Assembly: GCA_022578965.1 (NCBI GenBank)
Contig: MU400572.1
Coordinates: forward strand, 124,001-188,000
Source: Xylaria sp. FL1777
Lineage: Eukaryota; Ascomycota; Sordariomycetes; Xylariales; Xylariaceae
Direction: 5' to 3'
DNA length: 64,000 nucleotides
Numbering within the stretch: the first letter of the stretch is position 1; every line of letters begins with the position of its first letter. The position numbers and the translations under genes were made by a program. Below are positions 9,790 through 20,938 of the stretch, in pieces. Under the pieces are notes generated by a model. The model saw nothing but the letters and a program-made list of their open reading frames with translations. It was not told the origin of the DNA and ran no database searches.

Positions 9790-11964
9790 TCAGATTCCAC
9801 GATGCGTCTCAGACGTTCTCGACCCACGTTTCGTAGGGTTGTCATTATGATCCCCGTCGTGTGGCCGCTTCAAGTCATGAGAGTGGAGTCCTAAGCCAGT
9901 CATGTCGGTATCTCCGTCAGCATCATTTTGCGGTCGAGATCCAGGTCGTTCCAGTAGTGCATGGGAGACTCGTGGTCGTTCTGATGCAATCGTATCTCTT
10001 TCTGGACCAGGGAGCTCCGAAATACGTGGATCTTTGATACCATACGTTGGTTTTTCTGTGCTTTCCATTCTGGCATAAACAAGAATGCAGTCCACGTCGG
10101 AGTCGCCCAAACTTCTCCGGGACTGCGGAATGTGCAGATTCTCTCCTTCAAGAGGTGTATTACATGGCAGGAGAGGTGTCCCGTTGTCCGAATACAGCCT
10201 GAGCTCTCCGGACTTGACTGTTTTGTCGGGATTGAAATAGCACGCTATGAGGACATATATGTGTTCCTTTTTCTCTATACCCAACTCGGAATAGAGTTCT
10301 GACTGTCGGAGTCGAAAGGAACGAAATTCAGAGTAGCTTACCGGCTTTCTGGTATTCGCCTTGCCAGCCTGGTAATGTATTCTGATGAACGGCGGGAAGT
10401 TACACAACACCCTAGCTGTGCCTTTCAGTGGTGGTTCGAGAGGTTTGACACCATTGATAAAACTGTTGACTTTCTCTTCAAGGGTCGCAAGATCTTGAAG
10501 TAATATTAATCCCCTCTTCCACACCATGGGGTGAGTATGAGCGCATGACACTACTTTTGGGCTTTTGCCGTCGTAGTGAATTACGCATCTGGTCTGATTT
10601 TGTATGCACATGGTAGGCGTTCCCCAGATGTGTCTCATTGTGTCGTGTGTCAGGACCTCGAGAAAGGTAGGACCTCTACCCTCACTAACAGAATAGCCGA
10701 GTTCTCCAAACAACCCTTGGACTGCTTCTGGGTCGGTCTTATCCGAAAATGGCTCTTTTTTCCATGCGAACTCTGTGAGACGAGTCGTCTCTCCTCCGGA
10801 GAGGTTTTTGCCGCCCCAGCCAAGATACATACGACGGAGGAGCATGACGGCGGCTGCGACGCCATGGAAGTCTACCATGACTTTCTGACCATCTTTGATC
10901 ACTTCCCAGTCAAATATTGTTGGCCAGAAAGAGACCAAAGGTTCCTGAATTCGCCAGGTCATTGCTCTGTGAATGACTCGAAGGTCGTCCTGATGGGGGA
11001 CATCGTTATGAAATTCTTGCTCAGCAAATTTCTTGAGTTCGGCGAAACTCTTGAACTGTGGTTCCTTACCGTTATCTGTCTGCCAGCCGAGACTGGCTCG
11101 GCTCACATCACAGGAGGTACTTGGATCGAGCTCATAAAAATAACCCTTGTAATAATCAGGCTCGTCTTTCTTCTTGCTCCTAGCAAACTCTGGCGACCAA
11201 GGGAGCGGAATAGTCTGGCCGACATCTACGAGGCAACGCCAATCAATCAAGTTTGTTGCGAATGCGGGACCAACGGCGCAATCTGCAACTAACCATTTCT
11301 TGACTTGTGCCTCATCACGTAGCCAGATCCATTTCTGTCTGCACTCGTCCATTGTATGGCTTGTAGATTGGTGCCGAGGACACCATCGTTTAAACCCTTG
11401 TTGACGATCAGTGAGCTTATCGTCATTGACTATCATGCGGCACCTTCCTGCCTCATGTGTGTTGCTTTGGCAGATAGTGCAATGGAGGTCTCGACCTCGC
11501 AACCTAGACTGAGACTGGTTGGACTCAGCCTGGGGCTGACTAGCAGCTTTCGCCGCCGCTACCCTTTGCGTCTGGCTACATTGTGGACCTGCCATCAAAT
11601 GTGGTGGCGCCGGCCCAATTATCCATGATGATATGTCTGGTAAATCCCGCAGGATTTGTCTCGCTCCAGATTCTGTCGTCATAGCGACATTAAAAGGCAA
11701 CCCGAGAGACACTTGTCCACTGCCCGTTCCTACGGTCAGGGAGGCTTGGATCTGTGACCCTTGACGAATCAGATCGTGTTCTTTTGACTGATCTTGATTG
11801 AACTCGCCTCTTCTGTGAGAGGGAATCTCACGGCTATCGTCATGGAATGAATCCGCAGTGGGACTTTGACGACGCTTCTCTTGATAGCCTTTTTGGCTAC
11901 CATCTCTATCTGGTCTTCTTCCATCACCGGCCTTACGGCCGCCACCGGAATCGTTTTGGTTCAT
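9790..11964 (-). CDS. Fungal orphan protein with two zinc-knuckle-like motifs
   Basis: A single exon of 724 residues. The frame opens with GTG two codons earlier, so the ATG at 11964 is the start. The first 125 residues are polar, basic and probably disordered. A perfect C-X2-C-X4-H-X4-C zinc knuckle lies at C162, C165, H170, C175. A second C-X2-H-X4-H-X4-C variant lies at C195, H198, H203, C208. Such knuckles usually bind single-stranded nucleic acid. Residues from about 220 to 640 are folded-looking, with segments such as GTARVLCNFPPFIRIHY and SYSEFRSFRLRQSELYSELG that I associate with uncharacterised fungal proteins. The last 80 residues are charged, ending with an SRTSE tail. No catalytic motif was recognised, and no retroelement polymerase or protease is adjacent, so a Gag origin is not supported. 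The function is unknown. Confidence 0.8.
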   Translation of the reverse strand: MNQNDSGGGRKAGDGRRPDRDGSQKGYQEKRRQSPTADSFHDDSREIPSHRRGEFNQDQSKEHDLIRQGSQIQASLTVGTGSGQVSLGLPFNVAMTTESGARQILRDLPDISSWIIGPAPPHLMAGPQCSQTQRVAAAKAASQPQAESNQSQSRLRGRDLHCTICQSNTHEAGRCRMIVNDDKLTDRQQGFKRWCPRHQSTSHTMDECRQKWIWLRDEAQVKKWLVADCAVGPAFATNLIDWRCLVDVGQTIPLPWSPEFARSKKKDEPDYYKGYFYELDPSTSCDVSRASLGWQTDNGKEPQFKSFAELKKFAEQEFHNDVPHQDDLRVIHRAMTWRIQEPLVSFWPTIFDWEVIKDGQKVMVDFHGVAAAVMLLRRMYLGWGGKNLSGGETTRLTEFAWKKEPFSDKTDPEAVQGLFGELGYSVSEGRGPTFLEVLTHDTMRHIWGTPTMCIQNQTRCVIHYDGKSPKVVSCAHTHPMVWKRGLILLQDLATLEEKVNSFINGVKPLEPPLKGTARVLCNFPPFIRIHYQAGKANTRKPVSYSEFRSFRLRQSELYSELGIEKKEHIYVLIACYFNPDKTVKSGELRLYSDNGTPLLPCNTPLEGENLHIPQSRRSLGDSDVDCILVYARMESTEKPTYGIKDPRISELPGPERDTIASERPRVSHALLERPGSRPQNDADGDTDMTGLGLHSHDLKRPHDGDHNDNPTKRGSRTSETHRGI

Positions 11965-13927
11965 CTTCACTAAGTCTCGATAAGGGTGGGGAGGGGGGTG
12001 AGGATGAAAGTGTGTGTATGATGGAAGCAGGAGGGAAGAGAAACAAGAAGAGACTAGAAAATGTGGGTGGCAGGTATCAAATCTACCTAGTAGGTACGAA
12101 TTGAAGGGTTGCTAAGCCGGGTAGGTACGCAGGATATTTACTGCCAGAAATACTGCGTAGGTAGACATACATGGAAAGTACGTAAGTACCAAGGTACATT
12201 ATGTGCCCGATAATTGGCAGCCACGAGTGGTTTGCGTGTAGTGTTGCTTAGGAGATATGTACCTCTTCAAAAGGGTGGTTGAATACTATGTAATAGGTAC
12301 CTACATTGGGATTGCAATTATTTGCCGATAGAATATACCGAGCAGGCCGTTGCTTACAGATTAAGAGAAATTATTAAGTCTCCTACATAGCAAGCAATAC
12401 TTACATGGCCTTACAATTTTTATGAGTTTTCTTGTGCCCTTGATCAAACGAGATGTTCTAGCGCGAGTTGGAATAGGGGCTCTGTAGGGATTCATAGCCC
12501 TTGTATATATTTACGACTTATTCCTTGGTCCTGTCATTACTTGAATGATACCGGTGTATTTTTTTAAGATCTGTGAAAAACGCGGTAATTGAACATGTGA
12601 ACATATACTCTGCTGTTGCCTTGGGACCATCAAGTTTAACAATGTTGACGCAAGTCATCTCAGTTGATAAGCCCTCAGGCGAACCCGCCCCCTTCTAACC
12701 GAGAAGTAGCTATTGAATATCTGCTTCAAAACACGCTCTATTGCAGTATCCTTATCAATCCCCCTAGAATAGCATGTGTTGTGGCTAGTATTGACGAGCT
12801 GCCATGCTGGGGGGTGTCAGGAGGGGGTTAGAAGATATACAGAAGGGTGAACCAAATCCCAGCACCAATATAATATAAGTAGCTTGAAGTATGAGATACT
12901 TCTTTCTAAGAGAAAGGTATGAAGCCAAGAATAAGGGTACGACCATGCAGTCGACCATATAGTTTAGAGCTCACAGATCGAGTGCTCCCGAATATAGCAT
13001 TATAGGAAGGTTTAACTCATATTATTTAGCCCTAAGAATCAATAAACATGAATTAGAAACTCACATGATTAGGACTCGAGATAAGCAGCAGACATACGAG
13101 CCCCAGTATCTATTATAGTTAGTAGTAGCCCACTCAGTCTTCCTGGGAATATCAAGAAGATCAGAGAAACTAGAGCCTACCAATACTCAGTAAGCCGGCG
13201 AGAAAGTGAGAAAAGGCGCCTGTAGATGAAATAACTTAGACATAACCTGACGTTCATCGAGAGATATGCGGGAAATGCATGCCTACTTGGGCCATAGGAT
13301 GAGCACCGTCTCGGAAACATTTACGACAAGTAGAACTAACTCCTGAATCATGTCGGGTTACTCAACTGGCCACACTGCACTTAACCAATGATGACGGAAC
13401 CGACAGTCGAACGCGCTATTATTCTATTTTCGCAAATGACCCATGCCATAGTCTACGTACTATTAGTCTTATGAAGCGTTAAAACCCGCCGCGCGTGGCG
13501 GAGACCGCGAAACTTCAGGTGATCATGGCGAGTTTATATACTCGTCGTTATATCTTCACCACATGTCGCCTTTCAAACCCGCCTGTTCTCAAGTAATATT
13601 ATCCTTGCGCGTCGAATCTAGTCGCCTAGCTAGTAAGAGAAGGGGTTGCATCAAGCGCCAAGCTATCTGTACCACCATAGATAAAACGAGGTCCGCGGAT
13701 GCCGACTCGGACCCGTTCGGGAGCCGGATGGCTCGGATTGGTACCTATCACTGCACCCAGGAGAGTTTGCCACCCCGCTTACTATTCAGGCATCTTGAAG
13801 GGCGGTTCAAGTGAGGTCAATTGATTGAGTCGATATAGGTAGGTACTGAACCGCTACTTCGTAATTCCAGGGAGACAGTGTCCCTTAGTGGAGCCGTACA
13901 GGAGATAGCCTCGGCTGCAATACCCTT
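11965..13927. other. Intergenic spacer, 2 kb
   Basis: It should hold the promoter of the zinc-knuckle gene and the 3' end of the ceramide synthase gene. TACTGCGTA occurs at 12151-12159 and AGGTACCT at 12295-12302. The rest is AT-rich and without a convincing exon. A short frame at 13563-13814 has no recognisable content. Confidence 0.55.
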
Positions 13928-15398
13928 TCACTCGATCTGTCTCTCGCACCCGATCCGATTTAGTAGCTCTTTGCGATCACTATGCCTCGATAGACTTGCT
14001 CCGCTCGACCTGGCCGTATGTTTGACCCCGCTCCGGCGTTTCCACGCATCAAAATCGATGACCTCGACCCCGACTTCCTCCTCGACGATCTCTGCGTTTT
14101 CAAATTCTACCTCCTCCTCCTCCTCGACATCTTCCTCTTCTTCGTCGTCACTCCTAACATCCTCGGCATTATCGCCTCTCAGCACCTGGATAGCTACCCG
14201 AACAATAGCCGCAGACCACGGGATCATGATGGCTTGCAGGACAAGAAGATACGACAAAAATCCAAGACGGATCCCTTTATTCATGCAGACAAGGCCTCCG
14301 GGGTTTCGGAAGGGCTCTAGAAGATATGACCGGCCCTCCGGGAGAGGTAGCGGACCTTGTAGATTGTGGGCGGGGCCATTGTAGCATACCGTCGGCATGA
14401 GCCGGGGTGACTCGTAATAAACGCTCCAACAAACCATGAGGTAGAACACATGGCGGGTGACGAGCCAGGTAACCATGAAAATGCCGAAAATAATGTCACA
14501 AATAGTCGTAAATCCTAGATACTTAAGGCATTTGGCAAGCTTCTCCATGGTTAGTAGTGGTCGCTATGGAGGGTTAGACGACATACTGGGAAAATCAATT
14601 CGATAATATCCATCAGGACGAATATTAGATTGGTGACACGTGTGTAGTGGTAAGCATAGGCCGCGACTATTAGCGTGATGGTGGCGAAATGATGAGCTAT
14701 CATCTGCCAATAATCAGGTCGCCGGGCCTCGAGGTTGACGACGAGCACCTGCTGTGTCCAGTAGGCGAGCTGGGCCAATATATACCCTTTCGTAAGCCCG
14801 TCCAGCTCTTTCTGAGGCCAGTCCGTCCATAGCTCCTCTAGTTTCAGGAAATATGGCGATTTGAAGTAGATGTGCTAGTAAGCAATGGTCAGCCAGGCCG
14901 TGAGGTCATGATGGAGGTCTACTTAGATACCATTCCTAAGGTCCAAAACACTGTATTGTACATGAACATCCAACCCTGCTCAGAGAACCTTGCGATGCGC
15001 TTCTTGTTGGATAGACCCCAGTATCTAGCGAAGGGAGCGAGCACATATTTCATCAAACTGGCGCGGATACCGCTGAACAGTACGACGCAAAAGCCGACGA
15101 AATAGAAGTCATCGTGCGTTTTCGCATACTTGCCTGTGGCGGGGTTGTAGCCCGACAGAGTGAAGAACTTAGACGTATTAAAGGATCGCTCTTCTGGCAA
15201 AAATGCGTGAATGAGGAAGAGCGCTAGAATGAGATTGAACGAGACGCCTTTAGATAGTGGGTTCTTGGTTAGCGGTGGTCTGAAGGAGAAGGCCCAGAGA
15301 TTGATGGTCCGCGTACCAATCTGATGCTCGAACAGCCATTGAGTCGGGCTCTGCAGTAATCCCTTGCGCACCGTCTTCGTCTTGACGTGGCTAGCCAT
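13928..15398 (-). CDS. LAG1: Ceramide synthase, LAG1/TLC-domain protein
   Basis: Model on the minus strand: 15398-14931, 14874-14587, 14542-13928; 456 residues. The ATG at 15398 is used because the longer frame begins with GTG. The enzyme joins an acyl-CoA to a sphingoid base in the ER membrane, making (dihydro)ceramide. The TLC/Lag1p region covers about residues 90-350 with several membrane helices. It includes EELWTDWP, the diagnostic His pair at 217-218 in MIAHHFATITLIV, and the acidic MDIIELIFP segment. The C-terminus is an acidic Glu/Asp-rich tail (about 380-410). Introns are 56 nt (phase 0) and 44 nt (phase 0, CTAAC branch); the latter is short but preserves LIFP-KLAKCLKYLG. Length is typical of fungal LAG1 proteins. 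Confidence 0.92.
14543..14586 (-). other. 44-nt intron in the ceramide synthase gene
   Basis: Donor GTATGT, branch CTAAC only about seven bases before the acceptor. It is near the lower size limit for fungal introns, but removal is needed to keep the Lag1 motif continuous. Confidence 0.75.
14875..14930 (-). other. 56-nt intron in the ceramide synthase gene
   Basis: Donor GTATCT, acceptor CTAG. Splicing joins FWTLGM to HIYFKSPYFLKLEELW, matching the family order. Confidence 0.75.
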
Positions 15399-16166
15399 AG
15401 TTCGTATGGTCTGCCTTGGGGGATCTTCTTTTGCTAGAATCCTCACGGTCGCGGATTGATGTGTGTGTTTGTGATGTGATCTGGACAGACGAGGACCCCG
15501 GAGGTTGCAGGATCCAGTCCTGTGCCATGATCGGCGTTTCAGTTCATCCGTGGCTAGAATGTGGCTACTGCCATGCTACTGGAGGTAGGTATTATGTACT
15601 GCGCTTGTGGCTGTCTGCTTGGCGATCCTGAAGGGCGGTGAAGAGAGAAGTGAGGAAATGCTAACAGCAATTCCCAATTCCCAATCCCACGTCACTCAAA
15701 CAAGCATAATTTGCTGGCTATTATATGACCCGCTAGGGTAGATGCAGATCTGCTGGTTCCAGGTTCCCCTCAACAGTTGTATCCGGGGTCCTCTCAACAT
15801 TCATCACATCGCTCCAGGGATAGTGGCATCAGAAGCGCACTGCTGTACTTACTTAAGTAAGTAAGTATGCCTGCCACAATAGTCAATAGTGTCGGAAATG
15901 TCCTCCGAAAAGCTGTTTATGCGTAGTGGGCGTAAAGCTAGTGTAGTCGCATTTTACTTAGTCTATATTTGAGCCCACCAGGATAACCTGGGCAGCCATT
16001 TTGCCAGCAAACATAGAAGAAGCGAACACCCTGGAGATGTGGCTGCTATTCAATCGCTTCCGGAGAGATATACTTGTTAAAAAATAATGGCAAATCATTG
16101 ATTATAATATGAAGGAGTCAATTCGCATATGTGTATTGTGGTTTATCAGCTTCTCAAGCGAATGGC

Positions 16167-16186
16167 AAAAAAAAAAAAAAAAAAAA
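16167..16186. repeat. 20-bp poly-A tract
   Basis: Twenty consecutive A residues in intergenic DNA. No retroposon body or target-site duplication was seen next to it. Confidence 0.9.
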
Positions 16187-16617
16187 GGTGTATACCTAAG
16201 ATACCTACGCCCTAGGTACATAGGTGCTAGAAAGACACCTAGAAAGACACCTAGATATCGATCCAGATAGTGGTCCATATATCTGAAACTGCACTGCCTA
16301 GTGGGCTAAGTCTGAGGCTAATGCAACCCCTATCTATCCCATAGGGGAGCCTCCCGAGGACCTGTGAGCACTATAGGTAGTGTAATTGGTTGATCTCCAT
16401 GAGCCAAGAGAACCCGGAAAACTTCTAGCGGTACAGTCCCGTAGCATTAGATAAACCATCAATTCCATACCTACCTTCTTCCATTATTACCTAATTCAAC
16501 GCAGCTGTAGAGTTGTAACACTCTTACACAAAAACAACCAAGATACAACCTTGGAAGTGGCTAGATCTATAGTGCTAATACTACACTGCGTAAATCTAAC
16601 CCCTTAAGTCCCAGATG

Positions 16618-16735
16618 TATTTAATTAAGTCAAGTCCTTAGGTACGTAGCTAGCTACCTACATAAGTATATTTAATTAAGTCCTGGGTACTTAAGTCCTT
16701 AGGTACATAGTATGTAGCTACCTAGGTACCTTAGG
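16618..16735. repeat. Direct repeat TTTAATTAAGTC…AGTCCTTAGGTAC with TACCTAGGTA palindromes
   Basis: Two imperfect copies (starting about 16,619 and 16,669) of a roughly 45-bp block end in the TAGCTACCTA/AGGTACCTTAGGTA cluster. It belongs to the dispersed palindrome family. Confidence 0.65.
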
Positions 16736-17170
16736 TAAGTACATACTCCCATGCAGGGGTATAAAGTGTTGCTGGTCAGGTATTTGCGGGCTGGCATCGG
16801 CGTAACGGGGTTCAGGCGAGGTAAACAGGCGATTTTGGCTTAGCGGTTTTGCGGTTTTGCTGTAAGTATCGCGAGACGAAATACTTCTGCCCGGTGGGGC
16901 GAAGGTGTTAGCGCGCCAAGAATACCTGACAAGGAACACTTTACTGAACACAGACTGCGTATGTGGCTAGCTACTTAGGTACATTCAATGCACGGACCAC
17001 TTGAGAGCAAGGTACTAATATCCCTAACATGCCAGGTACCTATAATGCAACTTCCATGCGACGCCTCCTACAAAGTCAACTCTCTTTTACAACACTAATT
17101 TTACGATACCATAAAAGCCTAACTCACAAATTATATTTCCGTTAGTACCCATACAGCACCAATAGTCACG

Positions 17171-19132
17171 ATGTCTAAGCCTCCTAGAGGTGCTTCAAGA
17201 GAGAGTCGGAAGCGAACTTTCGACATCACACCATGTCTAGATGGCATGGCTGAATGGATTGATGAACAATGGCCTGCTCTCAGCAATGACCAGGTCGATA
17301 GTATCTGCCAGAGTGTCATACCTCAAGTTGGTCAATGTATCTCAGGCGATCTCAGATGGTCCCAGAATGACCTAAGAGCCCTCGATCAGAGCGCCGACGA
17401 AATGTCTGACGCGATGATACAGCATGAGGACACAGTCGTGGACCCAGCACCCAAGTACGGAAAGAAGCTGTACAAGATGTGCCTGCGAGTGTGGCATATG
17501 TTCCCGACAGAAATCATCTGCCCCAGCACAGGACTGGTGGTTGGTGTCAAAAGCGACCCAGCCATACAGTCCAAGTTAATCGAGATGAAATGGACAAGAG
17601 GTTTCATCGAGAGCTTTATAAAAATACTTGTGCACAGTGCATGGTCGAACGACTTCCATCTCATGATTTCTGCCATCAAATTTATGTGCATCTGTGAGAG
17701 TGATGATCGCCGCCCTTGGACTCCAGAGGCACATGGCGATCCTTTCTTCGAGGCTTTCCTAGATACTCAAAGGACGAGACCAGATACCTCAAAAAGGGTG
17801 ATCCTCGATGTCGTCGAACGAAAGCTCAAGAAGCGACAACAATGGCCTTCGAGAACCTTTAAAATCTTCAAGTCGATAGCCACGGTTGCTTACCAGACTC
17901 TCAGTGGTACTTCCAACCGAGACGAAGACGAAGACGAAGATGAAGACGAAGATGAAGACGAAAATGAAGACGAAGGCCAGGGCAAAGGCCGAGACGAAGA
18001 AGATATAGCCAATCAAATGATTGTAGAGCGATGGCATCTTCTCACTGTTCGAGCAAGTCACTTAGACGATCTTGCGAAAGCACTAGACATGACAGTTATA
18101 CAAGGTACTCCTTTTTATCCTTCGGATTTTCAGCAGGAGATGTTCACTTTGTCTCGCCCTCGAGGGAGAGCACTTGACAGGGACGAGCCTGCTAGTACAG
18201 CAGCCTATGAGCGACTACGTAAGACCGCTCTCAAAGGTTTGCGGGCTGACGCAATGGCATATAAGATGGCATTGGACAAGGAAGACGTCGTTATTGAGAA
18301 TATTCCCAAAAATCCGCGATTTTCTGCGGAACAAGGTGATGATCATGACAACGGGGATCCGGGGTCTCAAGAAGCACAGCCCCGTCTTCAAATAGCTCCT
18401 GTCCCAGACACAGTCTCTAAGAAGCGACCTCTTGCTGATGATAGTCGACAGGAATCTGCCTCGAATAAACGCCAGCGAGCTTCGAAGAAGGCCGAGAACC
18501 AGAAAAAAAAAAAACCTCCGCGTTCTCATACAATTCCTTACGAAATAGAGGATTCGTTAAGTGAAGAGGAAGCCTCTAATTCAGAGCAGCCACTCGCCAT
18601 GACTCATCTGCAATCGTCTCACAGTCAAGACCCAGATGGGTTAGGGGACGTGATAGATGATCCGGGTGTGACAAATACCCTAGACACACCGATTATGGAG
18701 GCGGAGTTAATTACATCAATTAGATCCCTTATGCGCAATGCAGATGATTCTGACGACTCCATTCGAGTTGGCGTCGACGATGTAGTAGCTGCCAATGCTT
18801 CCCGAATAGGCACCCAGCCTTCGAGAGAGGTCCCCGACTTGGATCAATCTCAGGAAACCCCTGAGTCTCGGTCACTCGAAGTTCAGCCTGCAAATAGCAA
18901 CATCGTACTCGAGAGTCCCGGTGGCACGGATGAACATATACGCCTCCACGATGATGTGACAGATCCTTCGCAAGAGGATCCCATAGGGGTTGGAGCGGCC
19001 AATGACGGTATGCAGAGAGCAGAAAGAAGGCCTAGTAGTCCAAAGGACTCACAGCCTCTTCTGCCGACTGGCACAAATCCTAAAGACGTTGAAGAATCTG
19101 AAAACTTTGATGTTTTTGGAAATTTATTTTGA
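17171..19132 (+). CDS. Acidic, probably nuclear orphan protein
   Basis: A single exon of 653 residues with the start context CACGATGT. I do not recognise a family. Residues 20-240 look folded, with Trp/Cys-containing helices (ICPSTGLVVGVK, MKWTRGFIESFIKILVHS). An uninterrupted Asp-Glu alternation follows at about 250-272, encoded by a GAC-GAA repeat. A second helical block lies at about 280-370. A dense Lys/Arg cluster (about 416-452, including KKRPL and KRQRASKK) is a probable nuclear localisation signal. The last 200 residues are Ser/Asp/Glu-rich and disordered. This acidic-basic-disordered layout is common in chromatin-associated proteins, but no function can be assigned. It is transcribed divergently from LAG1, and a short-chain dehydrogenase lies downstream on the same strand. 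Confidence 0.75.
   Translation: MSKPPRGASRESRKRTFDITPCLDGMAEWIDEQWPALSNDQVDSICQSVIPQVGQCISGDLRWSQNDLRALDQSADEMSDAMIQHEDTVVDPAPKYGKKLYKMCLRVWHMFPTEIICPSTGLVVGVKSDPAIQSKLIEMKWTRGFIESFIKILVHSAWSNDFHLMISAIKFMCICESDDRRPWTPEAHGDPFFEAFLDTQRTRPDTSKRVILDVVERKLKKRQQWPSRTFKIFKSIATVAYQTLSGTSNRDEDEDEDEDEDEDENEDEGQGKGRDEEDIANQMIVERWHLLTVRASHLDDLAKALDMTVIQGTPFYPSDFQQEMFTLSRPRGRALDRDEPASTAAYERLRKTALKGLRADAMAYKMALDKEDVVIENIPKNPRFSAEQGDDHDNGDPGSQEAQPRLQIAPVPDTVSKKRPLADDSRQESASNKRQRASKKAENQKKKKPPRSHTIPYEIEDSLSEEEASNSEQPLAMTHLQSSHSQDPDGLGDVIDDPGVTNTLDTPIMEAELITSIRSLMRNADDSDDSIRVGVDDVVAANASRIGTQPSREVPDLDQSQETPESRSLEVQPANSNIVLESPGGTDEHIRLHDDVTDPSQEDPIGVGAANDGMQRAERRPSSPKDSQPLLPTGTNPKDVEESENFDVFGNLF
17918..17972 (+). 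repeat. GAAGAC-type coding microsatellite
   Basis: About nine tandem GA(C/T)GAA hexamers encode the Asp-Glu run of the orphan protein. The copy number is likely to vary between strains. Confidence 0.85.
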
Positions 19133-19814
19133 TTTAGGCTTAATTAAAAGCCATATGACAATCTAGCTAACTTTCTAGAGAAAGTTTAGTGATTCCTAGC
19201 AAAGCTAGAAACACGGAAATCGAAGCCTCAGTGAGGAGCTATCTATACTACCTAGATAGATACCTAATTACCTTCGAAGTCAGCAGTCATTTATCAAGAT
19301 GTGCACCTTGGTACCTGAGTACTTATGTGTACTTACATGTAGGCATATACCTACCTATGTACGTAGGCAATCTTGAGTGGAAATTTCAATACTGTGTCTC
19401 TTTCTACCGATATAAGTACCATACAGCTCATAGGTCGCGCAGCCCTCACCAAATGAATCGAGACTCGATTCCTGTCAGTGGTATATACACAGATGAGAAG
19501 AGCCACGCATGCATGGATAATGACATACGTTCGCAAGAGTGCTCTGGTGTTGAGTTCAAGGCGTACAAGCAATGCGCGAGAACTCTGATAGACGCTTTTA
19601 TTCATTCACCCTGGCGGGGTAGGTGGTATATTTGAATCCGACGCTGCGGCCTAAATATCATCTGTATCACTACACAGATAGGCTAAAAGGAGAGAAACCA
19701 GCACTGCTTTTACCGTTTCTTAACCGGGAGCAACATACACCCCTTTATCTCTTATTCTCATTGACCTCGCTTAACCTTAGCAAGCCAACAACTTTCCGCC
19801 AACGAAAGAATAAA
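19133..19814. other. Promoter region of the short-chain dehydrogenase
   Basis: It holds a cluster of TACCTA/TACTTA motifs at 19,240-19,370 and a pyrimidine-rich leader just before the ATG at 19815. No other gene is seen. Confidence 0.55.
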
Positions 19815-20938
19815 ATGGCAGCAGATGCGACGGTCTCCACGTGGTTAGTCACAGGGGCATCTTCAGGGATCGGTCAAGCCATATGCATTGCAGCTCTCGG
19901 GGCAGGGCACAAGGTCGTCGGAGCTACACGCAACGTAGCCAAAGCCGAAGCGGCCAACCCGGACTTCGAAGCAAGGGGTGGCATTTGGATACAATTGGAT
20001 CCCGCCCATCCGGATTCGTTCCGTCATTTCGCCCAGGCGCAGGAGCAGTACGATTTCGACGTTTTGGTGAACAATGCAGGCTATGCATTCATTGGCGGCG
20101 TCGAGGACACAAGGTCAGTAGCTGTTCGTGTGTGAATGGTCTCCCAGATGAGACTAACCGACTGCCGTAGCGAGGAGGAAGTCCAGGACCAGTTGAATGT
20201 GAATTTCTTGGGGCCTCTCCGTGCCGTTCGAGCCGTGTTGCCGTCAAGTGAGCGTTCCCAAGTCTTTGGTTCTCGTTTTGGCGAAGTCCTTGTTCCTAGA
20301 AGAAGTATTTCTAATACACGATCTCTTATAGTGCGCGCGAAGGGTCGTGGCCACATCGTCCTCATAAGCAGTGGTATCGTGTATGCTGACTATCCCATCA
20401 TCATCATCCAGAGTCATGCTAACCGGACGGGTGTTACGAGGATAGATATATGTCTCTTCCGGGACGAGGAATATATAGCGCGAGCAAATCCGCCATTGAA
20501 GCTATTCATGATGCGCTTAAACAGGAGGTGGCGGCATTGGGGATCAAAGTCTTGATCGTGGAGCCAGGTGCGTTTCGTACCCCTTGGACGGCCAATATGA
20601 AGATCCCTGTTGCGCATGAAAGTACCAATGGCTTCAGTGAGGGTTATAAGGGCACTGTAGTCGAGCAGTGGGTTGGCACAGTTCCGGCCTTTAAAACGGC
20701 TCCTCTGCCAAATCAGATTAAAGGGGACCCGAAAAAGGCTGCAGTCGAAATCGTGAAGGCAGTCATCGAAGGCCACGATTATTTCCGCATGATCTTGGGG
20801 TCCGACTGCGTAGAGTCTGCCGGGCGGAGGCTTGAGGAGATACGCCATGACTTGGAAGCTACGAGAGCGATCGCTATGTCTATGGATGGTGACGTACCAA
20901 AACCCGGTGACGGCTTCGCCGACAGTGCGGGATCATAG
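19815..20938 (+). CDS. Classical short-chain dehydrogenase/reductase
   Basis: Model: 19815-20113, 20171-20247, 20332-20380, 20446-20938; 305 residues. All three introns (57, 84, 65 nt) have GT-AG ends, and the phases agree. The Rossmann nucleotide motif TGASSGIG is at 13-20, NNAG at 86-89, and the catalytic set is Ser138/139 in LISSG with Tyr152 and Lys156 in YSASK. These define a classical NAD(P)-dependent SDR. Arg39 after the second strand in GATRN suggests NADPH preference (inference). Fungal relatives act as generic ketone/aldehyde reductases of unknown substrate. The 49-nt third exon encodes MRAKGRGHIVLISSGIV. There is no pathway neighbour to define the substrate. Confidence 0.9.

Larger units (their letters stand above)
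15399..17170. other. Divergent promoter region between LAG1 and the acidic orphan
   Basis: It contains a 20-A tract (16167-16186), a repeated ACACCTAGAAAG element near 16,225-16,255, and a TTAATTAAGTC / AGTCCTTAGGTAC direct repeat (about 16,618-16,735). AGGTACCT copies lie at 16724-16731 and 17034-17041. No coding exon is supported. Confidence 0.6.

Noticed and set aside
10576..11292. 238-codon plus-strand frame
   Set aside because: It lies wholly opposite the zinc-knuckle gene and is a shadow of its coding bias.
13563..13814. 83-codon plus-strand frame near the ceramide synthase 3' end
   Set aside because: Short, no motif and no splice partner; likely non-coding flank.
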